A DNA stretch of 5,217 nt from Clostridia bacterium (GTDB lineage: Bacteria > Bacillota > Clostridia > RUG12999): positions 1 to 5,217 of the forward strand of contig JAFVVU010000216.1 in NCBI GenBank assembly GCA_017502065.1, given 5' to 3'. A program made the translations under genes and the position numbers. Under the pieces are notes generated by a model. That model was not told where the DNA came from, did not search any database, and was given only the letters and a program-made list of their open reading frames with translations. This document shows positions 1 through 4,006 of the stretch, piece after piece (position 1 is the stretch's first letter; each line of letters starts with the position of its first letter).

Positions 1-333
1 CGTCCGGTTGCAAGAGGACTTATCAATAAATGGAGAGCTGATGTTATTCATGAGTTCCTTCCTGACGTATATGAAGTGAATGATTTTTTAAGTTCACGCG
101 GCGCAGCAAGACCGTTTCTTGATTATTCTCACAGCGTACCCGTATGGGACAGACTTTTTGCGCTTGGCTATTCCGGAGTTCTGGAAGAAGCAATGGAAGC
201 AAAAAAGAAACATGAAGCAGGAAAAACATTAACAGAGGAAGAAACTGCATTTTTTGACAGCATAGAAATTGCATATACAGCAATTATGCGTTTTCTTGGC
301 AGATTAGCTTCCTTAGCTGAAAAAACACCGGGC
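1..333 (+). pseudogene. Internal fragment of a pyruvate formate-lyase-like glycyl radical enzyme
   Basis: The translation contains RGLINKWRADVIHEFLPDVY, then FLDYSHSVPVWDRLFALGY, then a charged stretch ending in IAYTAIMRFLGRLASLAE. A region of this kind, with an His/Ser/Val/Pro-type motif followed by a 'GxxGxxEEA' helix and a 'SIEIAYTAIMRFLxRLAxLAE' helix, is typical of the first third of PFL-domain GREs, which are about 800 residues long. Family knowledge: the thiyl cysteine lies mid-protein and the RVxGY-type glycyl loop near the C terminus, and neither is present before the frame turns into a membrane protein. The substrate subclass cannot be assigned from this part, because the specificity residues sit around the missing active site. 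A cognate-looking activating enzyme lies at 2201-3079. The right boundary is approximate (about 320-345). Confidence 0.72.
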
Positions 334-675
334 AGTGATGTGCTGAGCTATACATATCAGGGGTCATTACTTTGCCTTCTTCTGTGCTATATTCCGTTTG
401 ACAGCGCATTTGTGCTCGACTTGCCAAACGTGTTGTCGGCAGCATCAATGGGACTTTGTGTGGGACTTGGATATATATGCTTTGCAAAAGGATTTTCACT
501 TGATATTGATCCTGTCAAGGCTTCGGTAGTTTCCTATGTTGAACCCGTTTTGAATCCCATCTGGGTTATGCTGTTTATAGGCGAAAAAGTTACCGTATGG
601 TCAGCGGCAGGTATTGTACTTGTGCTGGCAACGGCAATATATTACAGTGTGATATACTCAAAAAAACAAAGTTAA
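1..675 (+). CDS. Chimeric open frame: glycyl radical enzyme fragment fused to C-terminal half of an EamA/DMT transporter (5' partial)
   Basis: The frame is open from base 1 to a TAA at 673-675 (224 codons), so the true start lies left of the window. A GTG at 76 is in frame, but GRE-like sequence continues upstream of it, so it is not the start. Codons 1 to about 111 resemble the soluble N-terminal region of a pyruvate formate-lyase-like GRE. Codons from about 112 to 224 are hydrophobic, with four membrane segments typical of the second EamA repeat. A soluble radical enzyme joined to half a transporter matches no family architecture I know. The GRE half lacks its catalytic cysteine and glycyl loop, and the transporter half lacks its first repeat, so neither activity is expected. 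An in-frame deletion or an assembly join would both explain it. I am confident of the two halves; whether the product is made is unknown. Confidence 0.8.
   Translation, partial: RPVARGLINKWRADVIHEFLPDVYEVNDFLSSRGAARPFLDYSHSVPVWDRLFALGYSGVLEEAMEAKKKHEAGKTLTEEETAFFDSIEIAYTAIMRFLGRLASLAEKTPGSDVLSYTYQGSLLCLLLCYIPFDSAFVLDLPNVLSAASMGLCVGLGYICFAKGFSLDIDPVKASVVSYVEPVLNPIWVMLFIGEKVTVWSAAGIVLVLATAIYYSVIYSKKQS
334..675 (+). pseudogene. C-terminal half of an EamA-family (DMT superfamily) transporter, N-terminal half missing
   Basis: Four hydrophobic segments occur at about codons 116-134, 143-164, 172-194 and 198-218 of the frame. The third contains SVVSYVEPVLNPIWVMLFIGE, the conserved 'EPVxxPxWxxLFxGE' pattern near the end of the second EamA repeat. 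The protein ends in a short basic tail (SKKQS). EamA transporters normally have ten helices in two repeats, about 290-300 residues. Here only the last four or so remain, so transport is unlikely. The native protein would be a small-metabolite exporter or importer in the cytoplasmic membrane; the substrate is unknown. The stop is 47 bp before the SGNH hydrolase start, so the two were probably co-transcribed. Confidence 0.78.
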
Positions 676-706
676 AGTTGCACACGGGAAAATAATATGA
701 TAAAAT

Positions 707-714
707 AAAAGGAG
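707..714 (+). promoter_or_regulatory. Ribosome binding site of the SGNH hydrolase
   Basis: AAAAGGAG ends 8 nt before the ATG at 723. This is good SD spacing, and it decides the start. Confidence 0.75.
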
Positions 715-722
715 AAAAGAAC

Positions 723-1337
723 ATGAAAGATGTTTTTATGATTGGCGATTCTATAACGATGGGGTATGCTGAAAAGGTCCAAGAAATATTGGGAGATTCG
801 GTAAAAATATGGCGTACATTTTCAGATATGAGTAATTATGAAGTGGAAAATGCGCGATGGACAGGATATACTCTTAATAATCTTGCAAGACATATGTGGC
901 TTCAGAAACTGCCGAAAAAGTTTGATGCAATTCACTGGAATAACGGCATATGGGATACAGTGATAAGATATCCTGAAGACGGATGTTTTACATCACCTGA
1001 TGAATATGCAAGAAACATTGGAAGAATTGCAAGAGAACTTACTAAACTGAGCGATAATGTTATTTTCGCAACCACAATTCCGCCAAGAGTTGATGAGTTT
1101 ATTGATGTGCGCTACGGCTTTGATTTTGTAAACAGATATCACGAAGATACTATAAAATATAACGAAATCGCAAAAGAAGTTTTGTCAGAATACGGTGTTA
1201 TAATTGAAGATATGTATAGCCTTGTTTTACCTGAACGTGAAACATATATAAGCGAGAGAGACAATACTCATCTTACAGACGCCGGAGTAGAAGCATGTGC
1301 AAAGCTTGTTGCTGATACTATAGCGGGAGTGCTTTAA
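723..1337 (+). CDS. SGNH/GDSL-family hydrolase (probable carbohydrate or small-molecule esterase)
   Basis: This 204-residue protein is predicted to hydrolyse an ester, often an acetyl group, by serine catalysis. The block I motif is IGDSIT, with nucleophile Ser10. The usual block III 'GxND' is replaced by HWNNGIWD (71-78), in which Asn73 or Asn74 would fill the oxyanion hole. Block V is DNTHLTDAG, with Asp180 and His183 three residues apart as in the DxxH motif. I see no signal peptide or membrane segment, so it should act in the cytoplasm on an imported or internally made substrate. The length is normal for a single-domain SGNH enzyme. The ATG at 723 is preceded by AAAAGGAG at 707-714, which fixes the start. 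It sits 47 bp after the chimeric frame and 57 bp before the AraC gene, all on the same strand. The exact substrate cannot be told; a deacetylase for a sugar used by the neighbouring GRE system is inference. Confidence 0.85.
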   Translation: MKDVFMIGDSITMGYAEKVQEILGDSVKIWRTFSDMSNYEVENARWTGYTLNNLARHMWLQKLPKKFDAIHWNNGIWDTVIRYPEDGCFTSPDEYARNIGRIARELTKLSDNVIFATTIPPRVDEFIDVRYGFDFVNRYHEDTIKYNEIAKEVLSEYGVIIEDMYSLVLPERETYISERDNTHLTDAGVEACAKLVADTIAGVL

Positions 1338-1365
1338 GCCGAGTGAAGTCGAACTCCCTTGGCTT
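1336..1365 (+). terminator. Imperfect hairpin after the SGNH hydrolase (weak terminator or attenuator)
   Basis: The arm AAGCCGAG (1336-1343) pairs with CTTGGCTT (1358-1365) over 8 bp including one G-T wobble. An alternative inner pairing, GAGT (1341-1344) with ACTC (1353-1356), extends the AAGCC/GGCTT stem around a CCTT bulge. The hairpin starts on the TAA stop of the hydrolase and is followed by a broken T run (TTTAATCTTTTAT). No clear promoter is visible between it and the AraC gene, so it may only reduce transcription into the regulator and activase. It could also be a processing or stability element. Confidence 0.4.
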
Positions 1366-1368
1366 TAA

Positions 1369-1384
1369 TCTTTTATGTAAAAGA
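1369..1384. promoter_or_regulatory. Perfect 7-bp inverted repeat just upstream of the AraC-family gene
   Basis: TCTTTTA (1369-1375) and TAAAAGA (1378-1384) are exact reverse complements separated by TG. The right arm overlaps the only SD-like sequence (AAGAG, 1381-1385) of the gene starting at 1395. It could be an operator for a dimer, or could pair in RNA and partly mask the ribosome binding site. Its AT-rich make-up means chance is also a fair explanation. Confidence 0.3.
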
Positions 1385-1394
1385 GTGAATTTCA

Positions 1395-2204
1395 ATGAAG
1401 TATGTATTTGATAATGAGGTTGTCTGTGTTTCCAAAATAAGAGTTTGCTGTAAAGTAAGCGGCGAATACTGGACAAGCGTTCATAAAAACAGACCAACCC
1501 ACGGACTTGTTGTTTATCTGCAGGGAGAATCTGTGTTTGCTTTTGACGACGGCAACAGCTATGAAGTCAAGGCTGGTCAGGTTATTTATCTGCCTAAATT
1601 TTCTAATTACACATCAGCCGATTCTGAAGATGCGGTGTGTATTGCCGTGAATTTTTATATGGCGGACAGTGAAAAAACCTATCCGGTTGCTCTTATAAAT
1701 CAGAAATACGGAGAAAAATACATAAAGAAATTCAATAAAATATTAAATGTGTGGAATGAACAGACAAGCGGCTACCAGAACGGATGTCTGTCGATTCTAT
1801 ACGACATAATTTTCAATATGCAGCAGGATACGAAAAGTGAATATGTTTCGTCACAGCAGGCGCAGACTGTTGAAAAAGCCGTATCTTATATCAATCTTAA
1901 TATAAGGGATGAGGCATTGACAATTCAGCGCGTTGCCGAAGAGGTGAACATAACACCTGAGTATTTAAGAGTTCTTTTTAAATCCATCAGGCATATGTCG
2001 CCAAAGGAATATGTTTTAAACAAACGAATGGAGCTTGCAAAACGGTACATTGAATCTCAGGACATAAAGCTAAGCTATATTCCGGAAATCTGCGGATTTA
2101 AGGATTATGCATATTTTTCAAGAAGCTTTAAACGACATTTCGGTGTGTCGCCACATTCTTATTTAAAACATGTACAAAAAGAAAAGGAAAAGAAAAAAGT
2201 ATGA
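1395..2204 (+). CDS. AraC-family transcriptional regulator with N-terminal cupin-like sensor domain
   Basis: This 269-residue DNA-binding regulator is of usual family length. Residues of about 20-90 form a cupin-like effector-binding fold. Within it, HGLVVYLQGESVFAF and a following Y-x-V-x-A-G-x-V-x-Y-L-P-x-F stretch match the AraC ligand-binding barrel. The C-terminal 105 residues hold the paired helix-turn-helix domain: helix-turn-helix 1 at about 176-197 (LTIQRVAEEVNITPEYLRVLFK) and helix-turn-helix 2 at about 226-249. The second ends in the signature GFKDYAYFSRSFKRHFGVSP. The tail is lysine-rich (KEKEKKK); its A-rich codons also form the SD region of the next gene. The stop overlaps the activase start by ATGA, so the two are translationally coupled. 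The SD for this gene is weak (AAGAG, 9 nt from the ATG). By context it probably senses the substrate of the GRE system and controls this locus; the effector is unknown. Confidence 0.88.
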   Translation: MKYVFDNEVVCVSKIRVCCKVSGEYWTSVHKNRPTHGLVVYLQGESVFAFDDGNSYEVKAGQVIYLPKFSNYTSADSEDAVCIAVNFYMADSEKTYPVALINQKYGEKYIKKFNKILNVWNEQTSGYQNGCLSILYDIIFNMQQDTKSEYVSSQQAQTVEKAVSYINLNIRDEALTIQRVAEEVNITPEYLRVLFKSIRHMSPKEYVLNKRMELAKRYIESQDIKLSYIPEICGFKDYAYFSRSFKRHFGVSPHSYLKHVQKEKEKKKV

Positions 2205-3079
2205 AGGGTCATATTTTTGATATTAAAAAATTTGCAATACATGACGGGGATGGTATTCGTACCACTGTGTTTTTAAAGGGATGTCCGCTTAAATGCGTGT
2301 GGTGTCATAATCCCGAAGGAATTTCGGGGAAAGACCAGCTTGCCTTTTATAAGCATAAATGTGTAAACTGTGGCGCGTGTGTGCAGGTCTGCAAATGCCA
2401 TTCAATGAAAGATGGAGTACATACCTTTGATAGTTCATGCTGCATCGCATGCGGCAAATGTGTGGATGTATGTCTTGCCGAGGCTCTTACTCTGTATGGA
2501 AAAATGGTAAGCGCCGATGAGCTAATGCCTACATTGTTGGAAGACAAAGCGTTTTATGACCATTCAAACGGTGGCGTAACCTTATCGGGTGGAGAATGTC
2601 TTCTTCAGCCGGAATTTTGTGCTGAAATACTGAAAAAATGTAAGGAAAACGGTATTCATACTGCCGTTGACACTTCAGGCTGTGTTCAGTGGGAAAATAT
2701 AGAGCATGTTATGGAATATACAGATATATTCCTGTATGATATGAAAGCAATTGACGAGGATGTGCATATACGATGCACAGGAGTGACAAATAAAATCATT
2801 CTTGAAAATCTTAAGAAAATTGACGATGCGGGAAAGAAAATTGAAATAAGAGTTCCGTATGTTCCGGGATTTAACGATAATCAGATTTCAAAAATTGCGG
2901 ATTTTATAAGTGAGCTTAAAAATGTAACTAAGGTTAGGGTGCTGGCATATCATGATTTTGCAAGGTCAAAATATGATTCGCTGCAGATGAAAGATACCAT
3001 GCCGCCCGACAAACCGGAAGAAGAACAGCTTGCGGCCGCAAAAGAGATTTTTAAAGCAAAAGGAATTTTATGTGAATAA
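2201..3079 (+). CDS. Glycyl radical enzyme activating enzyme (radical SAM, two-ferredoxin-cluster type)
   Basis: This 292-residue enzyme cleaves S-adenosylmethionine with a [4Fe-4S] cluster to place a radical on the glycine of a partner GRE. The radical SAM motif is C28-PLK-C32-VW-C35 and is followed by HNPEG. A ferredoxin-like insert follows, with two four-cysteine sets (Cys54/57/60/64 and Cys81/84/87/91) as in the larger activases of non-PFL GREs, such as the 4-hydroxyphenylacetate decarboxylase and glycerol dehydratase activases. The SAM-binding glycine-rich stretch is GGVTLSGGE (124-132), and VDTSG lies at 156-160. The N-terminal DIKKFAIHDGDGIRTTVF is the standard family opening, which supports this start. 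The length is typical, and no key residue is missing. It is coupled to the AraC gene and ends at a strong terminator. The partner is expected to be the GRE whose remnant lies at 1-333, which as seen here could not be activated. The partner could also be encoded elsewhere. Confidence 0.95.
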   Translation: MKGHIFDIKKFAIHDGDGIRTTVFLKGCPLKCVWCHNPEGISGKDQLAFYKHKCVNCGACVQVCKCHSMKDGVHTFDSSCCIACGKCVDVCLAEALTLYGKMVSADELMPTLLEDKAFYDHSNGGVTLSGGECLLQPEFCAEILKKCKENGIHTAVDTSGCVQWENIEHVMEYTDIFLYDMKAIDEDVHIRCTGVTNKIILENLKKIDDAGKKIEIRVPYVPGFNDNQISKIADFISELKNVTKVRVLAYHDFARSKYDSLQMKDTMPPDKPEEEQLAAAKEIFKAKGILCE

Positions 3080-3080
3080 A

Positions 3081-3110
3081 AAAAGAGGACTTCAGCCGAA
3101 GTCCTCTTTT
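3081..3110. terminator. Strong bidirectional rho-independent terminator
   Basis: A perfect 13-bp stem, AAAAGAGGACTTC (3081-3093) with GAAGTCCTCTTTT (3098-3110), closes an AGCC loop. It lies in the 37-bp gap between the convergent activase and amidohydrolase genes. On the plus strand a T run (CTTTTGATTT) follows the stem; on the minus strand a longer one (CTTTTTTTATT) follows. It should therefore stop transcription from both sides. Confidence 0.92.
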
Positions 3111-3116
3111 GATTTA

Positions 3117-3854
3117 TTATTTTATTGCTTCGCGGAGCCATTCAAGAGTACAGGAAACCATGTGTTTTCCGGTTTCTTCGGAAGCTTCTTTTGCGCTTTC
3201 TGCAAACCATTCGGTATTTTGTGCGCAACGGCTTAAATCAACATTTTCCGGATAAGTACCCATCATCAAGCTGGTTTCCCATTTGCCGGCATGGTCAAAA
3301 CCACCGCATTTAATCTGTGCATCAGCACCGATAAGGGGAATAACTTTAATGTATGAGAACGGATCTTCTCCGCCGCCAAGGTTTTCATAATAGTCAGCAT
3401 AAGAATCGCTGCCCCACCAACCCTGACCGAGAGTTTCTTCCATATATTCCATTGTAACTTTTTTTGCTGCCTTGTGGCACGCAATTGTCATCGGCATAAG
3501 ACCTGCGCCTTCTGTCTGATGATGCGGAATAAGATAAATGTTTTTATTGCCGCCGGCAATCATTGATTTGAGAATGCAGTATAAATACTGTGCATATGTA
3601 TCTTCATCAACGTGTATGTGGTCGGGCTTCGGAGCGCAAACGGCATAGGAAGCAACACCGTACCAGATAGGCGGACAAATAACTATTTCTTTTTCTTTCT
3701 CAAGTTCACGAAGACATCCGTTTACTACCATGGTATCTGTTCCGCAGGATGCGTGATGTGCATGGTATTCAATAGTACCGATAGGAATAATAAACGGTAC
3801 CTTTCTGTTTACAGCATCTTCAATCTGGTCGTGAAACATATTAATCAGTTGCAT
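3117..3854 (-). CDS. Creatininase-family amidohydrolase
   Basis: This 245-residue protein has the usual length of the creatininase family, whose members are dinuclear-metal enzymes that hydrolyse cyclic or linear amides (creatininase, FAPy deformylase, the MftE peptidase). The first metal motif is PIGTIEYHAHHASCGTD, with Glu29, His31 and Asp40 as likely ligands (family pattern 'E-x-H-x(n)-TD'). The late HAG-x-x-ETS motif is present as HAGKWETSLMM (188-198, Glu193). The middle motif, usually NGHGGN-like, is altered to PHHQTEG (110-116). His112 or His111 would be the ligand, and Glu115 sits where the Asn usually is. There is no signal peptide, so it is cytoplasmic. It runs opposite to the GRE-related genes and has its own consensus promoter and a strong SD (AAGGGGG). 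A functional link to them is therefore weak. The substrate is unknown. Confidence 0.85.
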   Translation of the reverse strand: MQLINMFHDQIEDAVNRKVPFIIPIGTIEYHAHHASCGTDTMVVNGCLRELEKEKEIVICPPIWYGVASYAVCAPKPDHIHVDEDTYAQYLYCILKSMIAGGNKNIYLIPHHQTEGAGLMPMTIACHKAAKKVTMEYMEETLGQGWWGSDSYADYYENLGGGEDPFSYIKVIPLIGADAQIKCGGFDHAGKWETSLMMGTYPENVDLSRCAQNTEWFAESAKEASEETGKHMVSCTLEWLREAIK

Positions 3855-3861
3855 AATATAG

Positions 3862-3868
3862 CCCCCTT
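3862..3868 (-). promoter_or_regulatory. Ribosome binding site of the creatininase-family gene
   Basis: On the minus strand AAGGGGG lies 7 nt before the ATG (3854-3852). It supports this start. Confidence 0.75.
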
Positions 3869-3898
3869 GAAAATTTAATAAAAGTTTAGATTACTTTA

Positions 3899-3927
3899 AT
3901 TATATAATAATTTGACATTATTGTCAA
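3899..3927 (-). promoter_or_regulatory. Perfect-consensus sigma-A promoter for the creatininase-family gene
   Basis: Read on the minus strand, the -35 is TTGACA (3927-3922). A 17-bp spacer follows, and the -10 is TATAAT (3904-3899). All 12 consensus bases match at the ideal spacing. Transcription would start near 3892, giving a leader of about 38 nt that contains the SD. Strong constitutive expression is expected unless a repressor acts. Confidence 0.82.
3912..3927. promoter_or_regulatory. Inverted repeat TTGACA-TTAT-TGTCAA covering the -35 region
   Basis: Exact 6-bp arms (3912-3917 and 3922-3927) flank a TTAT centre. The right arm is itself the -35 of the minus-strand promoter. It may be a repressor operator blocking the strong promoter, or a coincidence of two back-to-back -35-like hexamers. 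The cognate protein is not visible. Confidence 0.35.
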
Positions 3928-3949
3928 TTAAATACAGTGTACATATTTT
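3921..3949 (+). promoter_or_regulatory. Possible divergent promoter for the carboxypeptidase gene
   Basis: TTGTCA (3921-3926), 17 bp, then TATTTT (3944-3949). Transcription would start near 3956, leaving a leader of about 50 nt that includes the SD. The hexamers are only moderate matches in very AT-rich DNA. It would share its -35 with the opposite promoter. Confidence 0.3.
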
Positions 3950-3960
3950 ATTTTTTTCTC

Positions 3961-3990
3961 TTGACTGGAAGATGATAAATATTGTAAAAT
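3961..3990 (+). promoter_or_regulatory. Alternative promoter for the carboxypeptidase gene
   Basis: TTGACT (3961-3966), 18 bp, then TAAAAT (3985-3990) is a better hexamer match than the upstream candidate. The predicted start near 3997 falls at the SD, however, leaving a leader of only about 10 nt. Confidence 0.3.
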
Positions 3991-3995
3991 AATAT

Positions 3996-4002
3996 AGGTG
4001 AT
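3996..4002 (+). promoter_or_regulatory. Ribosome binding site that fixes the GTG start of the carboxypeptidase
   Basis: AGGTGAT is an unbroken 7-nt match to the complement of the 16S rRNA 3' end. It lies 4 nt before GTG 4007, and its AGG core is 8 nt away. An in-frame GTG at 3998 falls inside this site and is therefore not the start. Confidence 0.7.
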
Positions 4003-4006
4003 AAGA

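Larger units (their letters stand above)
3855..4006. other. Divergent intergenic region
   Basis: This 152-bp, very AT-rich spacer lies between the amidohydrolase and carboxypeptidase genes. It contains the promoters, inverted repeat and ribosome binding sites listed separately. I see no further gene or structured RNA in it. Confidence 0.7.

Noticed and set aside
76..78. GTG as start of the first coding region
   Set aside because: The frame is open to base 1, and GRE-like sequence (RGLINKWRADVIHEFLPDVY) lies upstream of it. No SD precedes it.
678..706. TTGCAC-17-TAAAAT promoter with a TG extension before the SGNH gene
   Set aside because: The hexamers fit, but transcription would start near 713, inside the SD (707-714), removing most of it. 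The AT-rich setting makes a chance match likely.
3117..3854. Creatininase-family protein as part of the GRE operon
   Set aside because: It is on the opposite strand, with its own perfect promoter and a bidirectional terminator separating it from the activase.
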